A stretch of 64,000 nucleotides of DNA from Halopseudomonas aestusnigri. GTDB lineage: Bacteria > Pseudomonadota > Gammaproteobacteria > Pseudomonadales > Pseudomonadaceae. Under the pieces are notes generated by a model, which saw only the letters and a list, made by a program, of their open reading frames with translations, was not told where the DNA came from and ran no database searches. The DNA is taken from contig NZ_NBYK01000003.1 in the NCBI RefSeq assembly GCF_002197985.1, positions 225,618 through 289,617 of the forward strand. The letters are read 5' to 3'. Made by a program: the position numbers and the translations under genes. This document shows, piece after piece, positions 20,908 to 31,477 of the stretch. Numbering within the stretch: position 1 is the first letter of the stretch; each line of letters begins with the position of its first letter.

Positions 20908-21687
20908 GTGCTGAAGAACGTGCGTGTGGTGTTGGTCAACACCAGTCATCCTGGCAACATCGGCGGCGCCGCTCGGGCCATGAAGAATATGGGATTGTCC
21001 GAGCTGGTGCTGGTTGATCCCGAGCGCTTCCCCGATCCTGATGCGGTTTCTCGCGCCTCAGGTGCGGACGATGTGCTGGCCAATGCAAGAATTGTCGCGA
21101 CACTGGAAGAAGCCATCGCCGATTGCTCGCTGGTGCTCGGCACCAGTGCCCGCGATCGCCGCATTCCCTGGCCGGTGCTGGATCCGCGTGAATCCGCTGA
21201 CAAGGTGCTGGATCAGCTTGAGCAGCTGCCGGATGCGCAAATCGCACTGGTGTTTGGTCGTGAGGACTCCGGTCTGACCACCGATGAGCTGCAGCGTTGC
21301 CAGTATCATGTGCATATCCCCTCGATGCCGGACTTCAGCTCGCTGAATCTGGCGGCAGCCGTGCAGGTGCTGGCCTACGAGCTGCGTATGCAGGGTTTGC
21401 AGCGTGAGGGTGCGCCGACCAAGATGCACAAGGTCGAAACCACCGCTGTTTTCAACGAGATTCCGGCGACCGCAGGCGAGCTGGAGCAGTTTTATCAGCA
21501 TCTGGAGCAGGTGCTGGTTGAAATCGGCTTCCACGACCCTCAGAAACCACGGCAGCTGATGCCGCGCTTGCGCCGCCTGTACGGGCGGGTCCATTTGAAT
21601 CGAATGGAGATGAACATCCTGCGCGGCATCCTGACCGAAACCCAGAAGGCCGTCGGCGTGAAAGCAGCCGGCGAGCGGAGATCCTGA
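20908..21687 (+). CDS. trmJ: tRNA (cytidine/uridine-2'-O-)-methyltransferase TrmJ
   Basis: A 259-residue SPOUT methyltransferase that 2'-O-methylates position 32 of tRNAs. Motif 1 reads [19 protein letters not shown] at about 11-29, and the SAM-binding knot contains [11 protein letters not shown] and [17 protein letters not shown]. The start is GTG at 20908, matching the family start ([10 protein letters not shown]). cysE begins 2 bp after the stop, and iscS 11 bp after cysE, so trmJ-cysE-iscS form one unit. Confidence 0.95.
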   Translation: MLKNVRVVLVNTSHPGNIGGAARAMKNMGLSELVLVDPERFPDPDAVSRASGADDVLANARIVATLEEAIADCSLVLGTSARDRRIPWPVLDPRESADKVLDQLEQLPDAQIALVFGREDSGLTTDELQRCQYHVHIPSMPDFSSLNLAAAVQVLAYELRMQGLQREGAPTKMHKVETTAVFNEIPATAGELEQFYQHLEQVLVEIGFHDPQKPRQLMPRLRRLYGRVHLNRMEMNILRGILTETQKAVGVKAAGERRS

Positions 21688-21689
21688 CC

Positions 21690-22505
21690 ATGTTTGATCG
21701 CATGAAAGAAGATATCGCCAGTGTATTCCACCGTGACCCTGCCGCGCGCAACACGCTGGAAGTGCTGACCTGTTATCCCGGCTTGCATGCGGTCTGGTTG
21801 CATCGGGTGTCGCACGCTCTTTGGGTGCGCCGTGCCTTCCTTTTGGCGCGCATGCTGTCGCACTTCGCCCGCTGGCTGACCGGCATCGAGATTCATCCCG
21901 GAGCCAAGATCGGTCGTCGCTTCTTTATCGATCACGGCTTTGGTGTGGTGATTGGTGAAACCACCGAGATCGGCAATGACGTTACGCTTTATCAGGGTGT
22001 AACGCTGGGTGGTACCAGCTGGGATCAGGGCAAGCGTCACCCGACGCTGGAGGACGGCGTCGTTGTCGGCGCCGGTGCCAAGGTGCTGGGGCCGTTTACC
22101 GTCGGCGCCGGTGCCAAGATTGGCTCCAATGCTGTTGTAACCAAGGCAGTGCCGGCTGGTGCGACCGCGGTCGGCATTCCCGGGCGCATTATTCCTAAGG
22201 ATCCGGAGCCTTCCGCCGAGTGCGAGCAGCAGGCCAACCGTCAGGCCATGGCGGAAAAGCTCGGCTTCGATGCCTATGGCGTCAGTCGCGATATGCCGGA
22301 TCCGGTGGCGCGTGCGATCGGGCAGATGCTGGATCATATGCATGCGGTAGACAGTCGTCTCGAGGGCATGTGCAAGGCATTGAGTGAGCTGGGCAGTGAT
22401 TATTGCGCCAAGGAGCTGCCGGCGCTTGGCGGTGAGGATTTTGATCTGCTCAAGGATGACGAGACGGATGTAGCGGCAACCGATGCCACTACTGAGAAGC
22501 CTTGA
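21690..22505 (+). CDS. cysE: Serine O-acetyltransferase
   Basis: First committed step of cysteine synthesis: serine plus acetyl-CoA to O-acetylserine. The 271-residue protein has an N-terminal helical part and a left-handed beta-helix of hexapeptide repeats (about 70-175), including [19 protein letters not shown] and [11 protein letters not shown] variable acidic C-terminal tail of about 90 residues follows. Close coupling to iscS places supply of cysteine next to its desulfuration. Confidence 0.95.
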   Translation: MFDRMKEDIASVFHRDPAARNTLEVLTCYPGLHAVWLHRVSHALWVRRAFLLARMLSHFARWLTGIEIHPGAKIGRRFFIDHGFGVVIGETTEIGNDVTLYQGVTLGGTSWDQGKRHPTLEDGVVVGAGAKVLGPFTVGAGAKIGSNAVVTKAVPAGATAVGIPGRIIPKDPEPSAECEQQANRQAMAEKLGFDAYGVSRDMPDPVARAIGQMLDHMHAVDSRLEGMCKALSELGSDYCAKELPALGGEDFDLLKDDETDVAATDATTEKP

Positions 22506-22516
22506 CGGAGTTGCTG

Positions 22517-23668
22517 ATGAATCAGCCGATTTACCTGGATTACGCTGCGACAACGCCGGTTGATCCGCGGGTCGCCGAGAAGATGGTGGCGTGTCTGACC
22601 ATGGATGGCAATTTTGCCAATCCGGCGTCCCGCTCTCACGTATACGGCTGGAAGGCCGAAGAAGCGGTTGAGAACGCCCGTCGCCAGGTGGCTGATCTGG
22701 TGGGTGCCGACCCGCGCGAGATTGTCTGGACCTCCGGTGCCACCGAGTCGAATAACCTGGCGATCAAGGGTATGGCGCATGCCTTGCAGGCCAGGGGGCG
22801 CCATCTGATTACCTCGAAGATCGAACACAAGGCAGTGATTGACTGCTTCAAGTTGCTTGAGCAGGAAGGCTTTGAGGTCACCTGGCTTGAGCCGGGAGCG
22901 GCGGGTGTCATTACGCCCGAGCAGCTCAAGGCTGCAATGCGTGACGACACCGTGCTGGTGTCGCTGATGCACGTCAACAACGAGATCGGTACGATCAACG
23001 ATATTCAGGCCCTTGGTGAGGTTGCCCATGCCGCCGGGGCGGTGTTTCATGTCGATGCGGCGCAGTCGACCGGCAAGCTGACAATCGACCTGCAGACTCT
23101 GCCGGTTGATCTGATGTCCTTCAGCGCTCACAAGACCTATGGGCCAAAAGGCATCGGTGCGCTGTTTGTGCGCCGAACCCTGATGCCCAAGCCGCAGGCG
23201 CAGATGCATGGTGGCGGTCACGAGCGCGGGCTGCGCTCCGGTACCCTGGCGACCCATCAGATCGTGGGTATGGGCGAAGCCTTCGAGCTGGCCGGCAAGC
23301 TGATGAAAGACGAGGGGGCGCGAATTGCCGCTCTGCATGACGCGCTGCTCAAGGGCCTGGCCGGGCTGGACGGCGTCAGCCTCAATGGCAGCGCGGAACA
23401 GCGGGTGCCGCACAACCTCAATCTGGCCTTCGCCGGCGTTGACGGTGAGCTGCTGTTGCTGGCACTCAAGGATCTGGCGTTGTCGACCGGCTCCGCCTGT
23501 ACCTCTGCCGCGGTCGAGCCCTCCTATGTGCTGCGCGGGATTGGTCTGAGCGACGAGCTGGCGCACAGTTCCATTCGTCTGTCACTCGGGCGCTTCACCT
23601 CCGAGCAGGACGTGCAGCGGGCTGGTGAAATCATTTGTCAGGTGGTAACGCGCCTGCGTGCCAGCTGA
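22517..23668 (+). CDS. iscS: Cysteine desulfurase IscS, C-terminally short
   Basis: A 383-residue PLP enzyme that takes sulfur from cysteine for Fe-S clusters and thiolated tRNA. The PLP lysine is Lys206 in [10 protein letters not shown] and the active-site loop STGSACTSA carries Cys328; both numbers equal those of E. coli IscS, so there are no internal gaps. The protein ends at VVTRLRAS, where E. coli IscS (404 aa) continues for about 21 more residues. That tail is known to be needed for IscU binding. No iscR precedes it and no iscU, iscA, hscBA, fdx or iscX follows; the next gene is ndk. ACGGAG lies 6 nt before ATG 22517. Confidence 0.93.
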   Translation: MNQPIYLDYAATTPVDPRVAEKMVACLTMDGNFANPASRSHVYGWKAEEAVENARRQVADLVGADPREIVWTSGATESNNLAIKGMAHALQARGRHLITSKIEHKAVIDCFKLLEQEGFEVTWLEPGAAGVITPEQLKAAMRDDTVLVSLMHVNNEIGTINDIQALGEVAHAAGAVFHVDAAQSTGKLTIDLQTLPVDLMSFSAHKTYGPKGIGALFVRRTLMPKPQAQMHGGGHERGLRSGTLATHQIVGMGEAFELAGKLMKDEGARIAALHDALLKGLAGLDGVSLNGSAEQRVPHNLNLAFAGVDGELLLLALKDLALSTGSACTSAAVEPSYVLRGIGLSDELAHSSIRLSLGRFTSEQDVQRAGEIICQVVTRLRAS

Positions 23669-23693
23669 CGGTTCGCCGTCAGCTACGCTGCTG

Positions 23694-23734
23694 TTATCTA
23701 TTTGTCTTTAACCTGCGTATAATCCGCAGGTTAA
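23694..23734 (+). promoter_or_regulatory. Candidate ndk promoter inside a 10-bp inverted repeat
   Basis: TTAACCTGCG (23708-23717) and CGCAGGTTAA (23725-23734) are perfect inverted repeats around TATAATC. TATAAT (23718-23723) is a consensus -10; the best -35 is TTATCT (23694-23699) at 18 bp, which is weak. The palindrome could be an operator. Confidence 0.5.
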
Positions 23735-23780
23735 CCATCTTTTGTAATTCTATTCTGTAACTACCTCTCTGGAGAGTTTT

Positions 23781-24206
23781 ATGGCCGTTGAACGTACCCT
23801 GTCCATCATCAAGCCCGATGCCGTTGCCAAAAACGTCATTGGTCAGATCCTGACCCGTTTCGAGCAGGCTGGTCTGCGCGTTGTTGCTGCCAAGATGGTT
23901 CAGCTGTCCCAGGCCGATGCCGAAGGTTTCTACGCCGAGCACAAAGAGCGTCCTTTCTTCAAGGATCTGGTTGGCTTCATGACCTCTGGTCCGGTTGTTG
24001 TTCAGGTTCTGGAAGGCGAAGGCGCCGTTCTGAAAAACCGTGAACTGATGGGCGCTACCAACCCGAAGGAAGCTGCTGCCGGTACTATCCGCGCCGACTT
24101 CGCCGAGTCCATCGATGCCAACGCGGTTCACGGCTCCGACTCCACCACTTCCGCTGCGCGCGAAGTGGCCTATTTCTTCGCCGAAACCGAACTCTGCCCG
24201 CGCTAA
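23781..24206 (+). CDS. ndk: Nucleoside diphosphate kinase
   Basis: A 141-residue enzyme that balances nucleoside triphosphate pools by phosphate transfer through a histidine. Family start [15 protein letters not shown]; the active-site motif NAVHGSDS places the phospho-histidine at His117. CTGGAGAG precedes the ATG by about 7 nt. In related genomes it follows iscX; here it follows iscS directly with its own candidate promoter. Confidence 0.97.
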   Translation: MAVERTLSIIKPDAVAKNVIGQILTRFEQAGLRVVAAKMVQLSQADAEGFYAEHKERPFFKDLVGFMTSGPVVVQVLEGEGAVLKNRELMGATNPKEAAAGTIRADFAESIDANAVHGSDSTTSAAREVAYFFAETELCPR

Positions 24207-24245
24207 GGCCGGGTCGGGTTATCTCAGCCGAGTGATGTGATCGCC

Positions 24246-25403
24246 ATGACCGATACCACCAGCAAGACCAATCTGCTGGGTCTGACACAGCAGAAACTGG
24301 AAGCTTTCTTCGAAGTATTGGGAGAAAAGCGTTTTCGTGCCGGCCAGGTCATGAAATGGATGCATCACTATGGCGTGGACAACTTCGATGACATGACCAA
24401 TATCGGCAAGGCCCTGCGCGAGAAGCTCAAGGCCACCGCCGAAATTCGCGGTCCCGAGGTTGTCAGCGAAGATATTTCCCGCGACGGCACACGCAAGTGG
24501 GTCGTCCGGGTTGCCTCGGGCAGTTGCGTCGAGACGGTGTACATTCCGCAAAACGGGCGCGGCACCCTGTGTGTGTCGTCTCAGGCGGGCTGTGCGCTGG
24601 ATTGCAGCTTCTGCTCGACCGGCAAGCAGGGTTTCAACAGCGATCTGACCGTGGCCGAAATCATTGGCCAGGTGTGGATCGCCAGCAAGTCCTTCGGTTC
24701 TGTTCCTGCCACCGCCGATCGTGCGGTCACCAACGTGGTGATGATGGGCATGGGCGAACCGCTACTGAATTTTGACAACGTTGTGGATGCCATGACGTTG
24801 ATGATGGACGATCTCGGTTACGGTATCTCCAAGCGCAAGGTGACGCTGTCTACCTCCGGGGTAGTACCGATGATCGAGAAGCTCGCCGAGAAGGTGGACG
24901 TTGCCCTGGCGCTGTCGTTGCACGCGCCGAATAACGCCTTGCGCAACCAGCTGGTGCCGCTGAACAAGAAGTATCCGCTGGAAGTCTTGCTGCCGGCCTG
25001 CAAAAGTTACATCGCCGGGCTTGGCGAGAAGCGCTCGCTGACGGTCGAGTACACCCTGCTCAAAGGGGTCAACGACCAGCCCGAGCATGCGGCCGAAATG
25101 ATCGAGCTGCTGCGCGATATTCCGTGCAAGATCAATTTGATCCCGTTCAATCCCTTCCCGCATTCCGGCTACGAGCGGCCGAGCAACAACGCCATTCGCC
25201 GTTTTCAGGACATGTTGCACCAGGCCGGTTACAACGTCACTGTGCGCACCACGCGTGGGGAAGATATCGATGCGGCCTGCGGACAACTGGTCGGGCAGGT
25301 TATGGATCGCACCCGCCGAAGCGAGCGCTACATTGCGGTACGCCAGTTGGCAACAGACGCAACCGAGACCGCGCCGTCCACGACGCGGCACACAGCAGGT
25401 TAA
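24246..25403 (+). CDS. rlmN: Dual-specificity RNA methyltransferase RlmN
   Basis: A radical-SAM enzyme that methylates C2 of A2503 in 23S rRNA and A37 of some tRNAs. It has 385 residues. The 4Fe-4S motif CxxxCxxC is Cys116, Cys120 and Cys123 in [23 protein letters not shown] and the C-terminal [16 protein letters not shown], with the catalytic Cys, are present. It depends on an Fe-S supply, notable given the reduced isc locus two genes upstream. GTG at 24237 is an alternative start. pilF follows after 27 bp. Confidence 0.96.
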   Translation: MTDTTSKTNLLGLTQQKLEAFFEVLGEKRFRAGQVMKWMHHYGVDNFDDMTNIGKALREKLKATAEIRGPEVVSEDISRDGTRKWVVRVASGSCVETVYIPQNGRGTLCVSSQAGCALDCSFCSTGKQGFNSDLTVAEIIGQVWIASKSFGSVPATADRAVTNVVMMGMGEPLLNFDNVVDAMTLMMDDLGYGISKRKVTLSTSGVVPMIEKLAEKVDVALALSLHAPNNALRNQLVPLNKKYPLEVLLPACKSYIAGLGEKRSLTVEYTLLKGVNDQPEHAAEMIELLRDIPCKINLIPFNPFPHSGYERPSNNAIRRFQDMLHQAGYNVTVRTTRGEDIDAACGQLVGQVMDRTRRSERYIAVRQLATDATETAPSTTRHTAG

Positions 25404-25430
25404 CCACTCAGGCCGGAAAAGGATGTTGAC

Positions 25431-26186
25431 ATGAGCAAGCCAAGCGCCGCGATCTTGATCTTCTGTCTGCTGCTGGCGGGCTGTGTCAGCACGGGGCAAA
25501 ACGGCCGCAAGGTTGATCCGGCCGCTGCCCGTGATGCCTACGTCCAACTGGGTATCGGTTATCTGCAGAAAGGTGAAACCGAGCGTGCCAAGCAGCCGCT
25601 GAGTGAAGCGCTGAAGCTGGATCCCCGGTCGGCATCGGCGAATATGGTGCTGGCGCTGGTGTTTCAGCAGGAAGGCGAGTACGACGCTGCCGAAAAGCAC
25701 TTTCGGACTGCGCTTGCCAGTGAGCCGGATAACGCCCGGCTGCTGAACAACTACGGTGCGTTTCTGCTTGACCGCGAGCGCTACCAGGAAGCTCTCGAGT
25801 ATTTCAACAAGGCCGCAGCCGATACGCTTTACAGCGAACGCTCGCGCGTATTCGAGAACCTGGGTATCGCCTATCTGCGCATGGGTAATATCGATGCCGC
25901 CCGCGAGAATCTCGAGCGCTCCCTGCGGCTGAACATCCGTCAGCCGCGTGCGTTGCTGGAGCTGGCGCAGATCGAGTTTGCTGAAGGCAACTTTGTGCCC
26001 GCGTGGAATCACTATCGTCGCTTCGACCAGTTGTCCGAGCAGAATGCCGCCAGCCTCTGGCTGGGTGTGCGCCTGGCGCGTCGATTCGAAGATCACAGCA
26101 AGGCTGCCAGCTATGCGCTGCAGCTCAAACGTCTCTATCCCAACAGTCCTGAAGCCCGCGCGCTTGTGGAGTCCGAAAAGTCATGA
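25431..26186 (+). CDS. pilF: Type IV pilus biogenesis lipoprotein PilF/PilW
   Basis: A 251-residue outer-membrane lipoprotein (pilotin) that assists assembly of the PilQ secretin. The lipobox LLAGC puts the lipidated cysteine at residue 18. TPR repeats fill about 35-240 (for example YVQLGIGYLQKGETERA and NNYGAFLLDRERYQEALEYF). The stop overlaps the ATG of rodZ by 4 nt. Gene order rlmN-pilF-rodZ-ispG is that of pseudomonads. Confidence 0.93.
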   Translation: MSKPSAAILIFCLLLAGCVSTGQNGRKVDPAAARDAYVQLGIGYLQKGETERAKQPLSEALKLDPRSASANMVLALVFQQEGEYDAAEKHFRTALASEPDNARLLNNYGAFLLDRERYQEALEYFNKAAADTLYSERSRVFENLGIAYLRMGNIDAARENLERSLRLNIRQPRALLELAQIEFAEGNFVPAWNHYRRFDQLSEQNAASLWLGVRLARRFEDHSKAASYALQLKRLYPNSPEARALVESEKS

Positions 26187-27127
26187 GTTCCGAGCGTCAT
26201 GATGCAGCAGCAGACATGGCAGAACCAAACACCCTGCGTAACCCTGGTGAAACCCTGCGCGAGGCCCGTGAAGCTCGCGGCCTGAGCATCGCCGAGGTTG
26301 CCCAGGAGCTGAAAATTTCGCGTCAGGCGGTAGAGCACATCGAAGCAGGCCGGTTCGACCGCCTGCCCGGTGATACCTTTACCCGCGGCTACATACGCAG
26401 TTACGCGCGGCTGATGGGGCTGGACCCCAACCGGCTCGCCGTTGAGTTCGATCGGCATCGTGGTATCGAGGTGCGCGAGCGTCCGGTCAGTTCGATTGCC
26501 CGGGTCAAGATGCCGAACGGGTCTGGGCGGTCCATCATGCGCTGGAGCACCCTGCTGATTGTGCTGGTGCTGATGGCCTCGGCATGGTGGTGGTACGAAG
26601 CCGGCCGCCCTGTCTCCGAGCCGTTGCTGCCGATGGAAGAGCTGGAGTCCGAGTTGCTGCTGGACGATGTCGAGGTCGATGCCATGACGTTGCCCGAGGC
26701 TATTGCCAAGCAGACAGAGGCGCTGCCCGCCGACTTGCTGGCCCCTGAGCCTGAAGCGCCGGCTGCCGATCCGCTCGCGACCGAGGCGGCTGCGGATGCG
26801 TCCGTGGCGCCACAGGAAACGACCCCGGTCGCGGATGCACAGACTGAGTTGGCCGCTCCCGTCGAGGAGCCTGCAACCGCCGAGGGGCGTGGCCTGCAGT
26901 TGAGTGTGGCCGCCGATTGCTGGGTGCAGGTCAGTGCCGTCGACGGCAGGGTTTTGCACAGCGGGCTGTTGCGCGATGGCCAGGCGCTGAACATCGACCA
27001 TGATGGTGCGTTGAACCTGGTGATCGGCGACCGCAGTGCCGTCACCACCATTCGCTTTCAGGGTAACCCCGTAACGTTGCCGCCGCAGAGCCAGTCCGGT
27101 GTTGTCCGGCTGCGTCTGGGCGAGTAA
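26183..27127 (+). CDS. rodZ: RodZ-like helix-turn-helix membrane protein
   Basis: A 314-residue cytoskeletal protein that links MreB to the envelope in rod-shaped cells. The N-terminal HTH (about 22-85) includes [20 protein letters not shown]. One membrane helix lies at 120-138. A low-complexity stretch rich in Ala, Glu and Pro (about 145-235) leads to the C-terminal DUF4115 beta domain ([13 protein letters not shown]). ispG follows by 14 bp. Confidence 0.92.
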   Translation: MSSERHDAAADMAEPNTLRNPGETLREAREARGLSIAEVAQELKISRQAVEHIEAGRFDRLPGDTFTRGYIRSYARLMGLDPNRLAVEFDRHRGIEVRERPVSSIARVKMPNGSGRSIMRWSTLLIVLVLMASAWWWYEAGRPVSEPLLPMEELESELLLDDVEVDAMTLPEAIAKQTEALPADLLAPEPEAPAADPLATEAAADASVAPQETTPVADAQTELAAPVEEPATAEGRGLQLSVAADCWVQVSAVDGRVLHSGLLRDGQALNIDHDGALNLVIGDRSAVTTIRFQGNPVTLPPQSQSGVVRLRLGE

Positions 27128-27141
27128 GAGGTCAGTCAGTT

Positions 27142-28254
27142 ATGCAGCATGAGTCGCCGGTCAAACGTCGTGTCTCCCGGCAGATCAAGGTGGGGTCGGT
27201 ACTGGTAGGTGGCGATGCGCCGATCTCCGTACAGAGCATGACCAACACCGAAACCTGTGATGTGGCCGCTACCGTCGAGCAGATTCGGCGGCTGGAAGCG
27301 GTTGGTGCCGATATCGTGCGGGTCTCAGTGCCGAGCATGGAGGCTGCCGAGGCCTTTGGTGAAATCCGCAAGCAGGTGGGTATCGCGCTGGTCGCCGATA
27401 TTCACTTCGACTACAAGATTGCCCTGCGGGTCGCTGATCTGGGCGTTGATTGCCTGCGCATCAATCCGGGCAACATCGGCCGGGAAGATCGGGTCAAGGC
27501 CGTAGTCGACGCCGCGCGCCACAATGGCATTCCGATTCGTATCGGGGTTAACGCCGGCTCGCTGGAAAAGGATCTGCAGAAGAAATACGGCGAGCCGACT
27601 CCGGCGGCGCTGGTGGAATCTGCGCTGCGCCACGTCGAGCATCTTGATCGCCTGGATTTTCAGGACTTCAAGGTCAGCGTCAAGGCGTCCGACGTCTTCA
27701 TGGCGGTTGATGCCTACCGCCTGCTGGCGAGGCAGATCGAGCAGCCGCTGCATCTGGGTATTACCGAGGCTGGCGGTCTGCGCTCCGGTACGGTGAAATC
27801 GGCCGTTGGCCTTGGCATGTTGCTGGCAGAAGGCATTGGCGACACTATCCGCATCTCGCTGGCGGCGGACCCGGTCGAGGAGATTCGCGTCGGCTTCGAT
27901 ATTCTGAAGTCGCTGCGCTTGCGTTCACGCGGTATCAATTTCATTGCCTGCCCGAGCTGCTCACGCCAGAACTTCGATGTGGTCAAGACCATGAACGAGC
28001 TGGAGGCGCGCCTCGACGACGTGCTGACACCGCTGGATGTTGCGGTTATCGGCTGCGTGGTTAACGGGCCCGGCGAAGCCAAGGAGGCCGACATCGGCCT
28101 GACCGGTGGCTCGCCGAACAACCTGATCTATCAGGACGGCAAGCCGGACCAGAAGGTAGATAACGCCGAGCTGGTCGACCGGCTGGAAAAAATGATTCGA
28201 GATAAAGTGGCTGCCAAACAGGCGCTCGATGCCAACACCATCGCCCGCGGTTGA
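27142..28254 (+). CDS. ispG: 4-hydroxy-3-methylbut-2-enyl diphosphate synthase
   Basis: Penultimate step of the MEP isoprenoid pathway, a 4Fe-4S enzyme of 370 residues. The start [20 protein letters not shown] and blocks [22 protein letters not shown] and LRINPGNIG are typical. Cluster ligands lie in CPSCSRQNF and [16 protein letters not shown]. It is another Fe-S client gene of the operon. hisS follows. Confidence 0.97.
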   Translation: MQHESPVKRRVSRQIKVGSVLVGGDAPISVQSMTNTETCDVAATVEQIRRLEAVGADIVRVSVPSMEAAEAFGEIRKQVGIALVADIHFDYKIALRVADLGVDCLRINPGNIGREDRVKAVVDAARHNGIPIRIGVNAGSLEKDLQKKYGEPTPAALVESALRHVEHLDRLDFQDFKVSVKASDVFMAVDAYRLLARQIEQPLHLGITEAGGLRSGTVKSAVGLGMLLAEGIGDTIRISLAADPVEEIRVGFDILKSLRLRSRGINFIACPSCSRQNFDVVKTMNELEARLDDVLTPLDVAVIGCVVNGPGEAKEADIGLTGGSPNNLIYQDGKPDQKVDNAELVDRLEKMIRDKVAAKQALDANTIARG

Positions 28255-28279
28255 GCGGTCAGGTAATAGGAAACAGACT

Positions 28280-29557
28280 TTGAAGACCCTGCAAGCCGTT
28301 CGCGGCATGAACGATGTGCTGCCCGAAGACAGCGCCCTGTGGCAGTACTTTGAGCGCACTGTCGCTGACCTGTTGACCACCTACGGTTACCAGCAGGTAC
28401 GCATGCCGATTGTCGAGCCGACCGAGCTGTTCAAACGCTCCATCGGCGAAGTGACCGACATCGTCGAGAAAGAAATGTACACCTTCGAGGACCGTAATGG
28501 TGACTCGCTGACCCTGCGCCCGGAGGGCACCGCAGGCTGCGTACGCGCCATGCTGCAGCACGGTCTGCTCGGGGGCGGTGTTGCCCAGAAGGTCTGGTAC
28601 AACGGCCCGATGTTCCGTCACGAGCGCCCGCAAAAGGGCCGCTATCGCCAGTTTCACCAGATCGGCGTGGAAACCTTCAATCTGACCGGTCCGGACATCG
28701 ATGCCGAGCTGATCGTGCTGTCCTGGCGGCTGTGGCAGCGTCTGGGTATCAGCAATGCGGTCAAGCTGGAGCTGAACAGCCTGGGCAGTGCGGAAGACCG
28801 TGCCCGCTACCGCGATGATCTGGTTGCCTATCTGCAGGCGCGATTTGATCAGTTGGATGAGGATAGCCAGCGCCGACTTGCCAGCAACCCGCTACGCATT
28901 CTCGACAGCAAGGTGCCGGAGACCCAGGCTCTGCTGACGGATGCGCCGAAGCTGGCTGACTATCTGAATGACGAGGCACGCGCACACTTCGACGGCCTGC
29001 GTGCACTGCTGGATGAAGTTGGCATCCCTTACGTAATCAATCCCAAACTGGTACGCGGGCTGGACTACTACGGCCTGACGGTGTTCGAATGGGTGACTGA
29101 CCAGCTCGGTGCCCAGGGTACCGTCTGCGCCGGTGGCCGTTACGACGGTCTGGTAACCCAGCTGGGCGGCAAGCCGGCCCCGGCGGTAGGGTTTGCCATG
29201 GGTATCGAGCGGCTGTTGCTGCTGATCGAGACGCTTGATTGCGTGCCCGCCGAACTGGCCCGTCAGGTGGATGTCTATCTCGTCACCCTGGGCGATGTGG
29301 CTGCCAGGGCGGGACTGCGTCTGGCCGAGCAGCTGCGCGATGCGCTGCCGTCATTGCGACTGGTCGTGCACGCTGGCGGTGGCAGCTTCAAGAGTCAGTT
29401 CAAGAAGGCCGACAAGTCCGGGGCACTCTATGCGCTGGTGCTGGGCGAAGACGAAGTGGCTGCGCAGCAGATCGGTTTCAAACCGCTGCGCAGTGGTGAG
29501 GAGCAGGAAACCTTGAGCTGGCAGGATGTGCCGGCTCGACTGGCAGAGAGTATTTGA
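28280..29557 (+). CDS. hisS: Histidyl-tRNA synthetase
   Basis: A 425-residue class II aminoacyl-tRNA synthetase. Motif 2 ([21 protein letters not shown]), the histidine A motif [15 protein letters not shown] and motif 3 ([13 protein letters not shown]) are present. The anticodon-binding domain occupies the last 95 residues. TTG at 28280 was taken as start because AGGAAA precedes it and the family sequence ([12 protein letters not shown]) begins there; the frame is open upstream into the ispG end. Confidence 0.95.
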   Translation: MKTLQAVRGMNDVLPEDSALWQYFERTVADLLTTYGYQQVRMPIVEPTELFKRSIGEVTDIVEKEMYTFEDRNGDSLTLRPEGTAGCVRAMLQHGLLGGGVAQKVWYNGPMFRHERPQKGRYRQFHQIGVETFNLTGPDIDAELIVLSWRLWQRLGISNAVKLELNSLGSAEDRARYRDDLVAYLQARFDQLDEDSQRRLASNPLRILDSKVPETQALLTDAPKLADYLNDEARAHFDGLRALLDEVGIPYVINPKLVRGLDYYGLTVFEWVTDQLGAQGTVCAGGRYDGLVTQLGGKPAPAVGFAMGIERLLLLIETLDCVPAELARQVDVYLVTLGDVAARAGLRLAEQLRDALPSLRLVVHAGGGSFKSQFKKADKSGALYALVLGEDEVAAQQIGFKPLRSGEEQETLSWQDVPARLAESI

Positions 29558-29596
29558 GCGGCGCTTGCCGTTTCTGGTTTGGCTAAGGAGTTTAGG

Positions 29597-30241
29597 GTGG
29601 CTTACGAGACAGAAGAAGAACAGGTAGAGAAGCTGAAGGAACTCTGGCAGCGCCATGGTGTGCCGTTGCTCACCGGTGTGGCCATAGCCCTCGCGGGGGT
29701 GTTTGGCTGGAATGCCTGGCAGAACTATCAGCAGGGCCAGGCGCAGGGCGCTTCAACCCTTTACCAGACCATGCTCGAATCCGTACTGAGCAGTGACAGC
29801 GAGGCGTCGCGTGCGCGCGCAGCGGAACTGGCTACCCAGCTGCGTAAAGAGTATTCCAGCACCCGTTATGCCGACTATGCCGCGTTGATGCAGGCGCGCC
29901 TGGCGGTTGAGGCGAGTGACTATCCTGTTGCCGAGAAGCACTTGCGTGAGCTGGTAGACACCAGCAAGGATGCGGCGCTGCAGGAAGTGGCGCGTCAGCG
30001 TCTGGCGCGGGTTCTGGCTCAACAGGAGCGTGCCGAAGAAGGCCTGGCGCTGTTCGCCTCACCGGTCGAAGGTTCCGAATTGAAGGCGGGCCGCGAAGAG
30101 GTGCGGGGCGACCTGCTGCTTGCCCTGGGTCGCAAGTCGGAAGCCCGGGCGGCCTACCAGGCGGCCATTGAGGCGCTCGAGGATGCATCCGCGCGTCCGC
30201 AACTGCAATTGAAGCTGGATGATCTGGCGGAGGAAGCCTAG
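29597..30241 (+). CDS. yfgM: YfgM-like TPR membrane protein
   Basis: A 214-residue inner-membrane protein with a short cytosolic N-terminus, one membrane helix (about 21-41) and a periplasmic TPR-like helical domain. In E. coli YfgM binds PpiD at the Sec translocon and belongs with periplasmic chaperone traffic. GTG 29597 has AAGGAG 7 nt upstream; the TTG at 29579 adds six residues without a ribosome-binding site. Its stop overlaps the bamB start by one base. Confidence 0.88.
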   Translation: MAYETEEEQVEKLKELWQRHGVPLLTGVAIALAGVFGWNAWQNYQQGQAQGASTLYQTMLESVLSSDSEASRARAAELATQLRKEYSSTRYADYAALMQARLAVEASDYPVAEKHLRELVDTSKDAALQEVARQRLARVLAQQERAEEGLALFASPVEGSELKAGREEVRGDLLLALGRKSEARAAYQAAIEALEDASARPQLQLKLDDLAEEA

Positions 30242-31386
30242 TGAAAGTGATGTCCCGTTATCTGGTGCTGGGTCTGGCCGCTGCATTGATGGTCGGTTGC
30301 GGCAGCTCCGGCAAGAAGGAATTGCCTCCGGCCGATCTGGAAAAGTTTGATGCCGAGGTTCAGTTGGACCGTGTCTGGAAGCGCAACATCGGCGTAGGTC
30401 AGGGCGATCTGTACAACAACCTGACTCCGGCCCTTGATGGTTTGACCCTGTACGCTGCCGACGCTGAAGGGCGGGTTGTCGCATTGAATCGCGAAGATGG
30501 CGACGAGAAGTGGGAAGTCAAACTCAAGGCGCCCCTGTCTGGTGCTGTTGGTGCCGGCGGTGGTCTGGTCATTGTCGGTACCCTCGATGGTCAGGTGATC
30601 GCCCTGGACGAGAACGACGGCAGCGAGAAGTGGCGCGCGCAGGCTTCCAGCGAAGTGCTGGCGCCGCCGCAGACCAACGGGGACGTGGTCGTCGTGCAGA
30701 CGCAGGATGACAAACTGGTTGCCCTGGATATCAGCAGCGGCGAGCGTCGCTGGATCTATGAATCCTCGCTGCCGGTGCTGACCGTGCGCGGCCACAGCAC
30801 GCCGATCGTTGGCGTGCGTCAGGTCTTCGCCGGCATGGCCAGCGGCAAGGTCGTTGCGCTGGCAGCCGATACCGGCATTCCCCTCTGGGAGCAGCGCGTC
30901 GCGCAGCCCAAGGGGCGTTCCGAGCTGGAGCGTATGGTCGACATCGACGGCCAGCTGCTGCTGGTTGATCAGCGCCTTTATGTTGTGTCCTATCAGGGCA
31001 GCGTGGCCGCACTGGATGCCCAGACCGGGCAGCCGCTGTGGGAGCATCCGGCCTCCAGCTATGTTGGTCCCGGCGCGGGCTTCGGCAGTGTGTATGTCAG
31101 TGAAACCAGCGGCACCGTGCAGGCGCTTGACGCCGGTAGTGCTCGCGAGCTGTGGAGCAACGAATCGCTTGCTCGCCGCCAGCTGACGGCACCGGTTGCC
31201 TTCAGCAACTATGTTGCGGTAGGTGACTTCGAAGGCTATCTGCACCTGCTGGCCCAGACTGACGGTCGCATGGCCGGTCGCGTCAAGGTCGATGGCGACG
31301 GTCTGCGTGCCAGCCCGCTGGTGATCGGTGATCTGCTGTTCGTCTACGGCAATAGCGGCGATCTGGCAGCCTACAAGCTGAAGTAA
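30241..31386 (+). CDS. bamB: Outer membrane assembly lipoprotein BamB
   Basis: A 381-residue lipoprotein of the BAM complex that inserts beta-barrel proteins. The lipobox ALMVGC sets the lipidated cysteine at residue 20. Eight PQQ-like propeller blades follow, with repeats such as [17 protein letters not shown] and [18 protein letters not shown] 30241 is favoured by GGAGGAAG; an ATG three codons later is possible. A strong terminator separates it from der. Confidence 0.95.
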   Translation: MKVMSRYLVLGLAAALMVGCGSSGKKELPPADLEKFDAEVQLDRVWKRNIGVGQGDLYNNLTPALDGLTLYAADAEGRVVALNREDGDEKWEVKLKAPLSGAVGAGGGLVIVGTLDGQVIALDENDGSEKWRAQASSEVLAPPQTNGDVVVVQTQDDKLVALDISSGERRWIYESSLPVLTVRGHSTPIVGVRQVFAGMASGKVVALAADTGIPLWEQRVAQPKGRSELERMVDIDGQLLLVDQRLYVVSYQGSVAALDAQTGQPLWEHPASSYVGPGAGFGSVYVSETSGTVQALDAGSARELWSNESLARRQLTAPVAFSNYVAVGDFEGYLHLLAQTDGRMAGRVKVDGDGLRASPLVIGDLLFVYGNSGDLAAYKLK

Positions 31387-31409
31387 GCCGAAAAGCGGTT
31401 ATACTTTCC

Positions 31410-31451
31410 CGGCCGTTACACAGTCAGGTGTAACGGCCGTTTTGTTTTTTT
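31410..31451 (+). terminator. Strong intrinsic terminator between bamB and der
   Basis: A 12-bp perfect stem, CGGCCGTTACAC (31410-31421) with GTGTAACGGCCG (31428-31439), is followed by TTTTG and seven T. TATACT at 31400-31405 lies just before it and could be a -10 element, in which case the hairpin would sit in the der leader. Confidence 0.88.
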
Positions 31452-31477
31452 GCACAGCATCTGTGCGCGGAGTAATC

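Noticed and set aside
20773-20949. N-terminal extension of suhB
   Set aside because: The frame is open, but the family begins at MQPMLN and the extra part overlaps the divergent trmJ region.
23669-23780. Remnants of iscU, fdx or iscX between iscS and ndk
   Set aside because: The 112 bp contain no recognisable codons of these genes; the loss appears clean.
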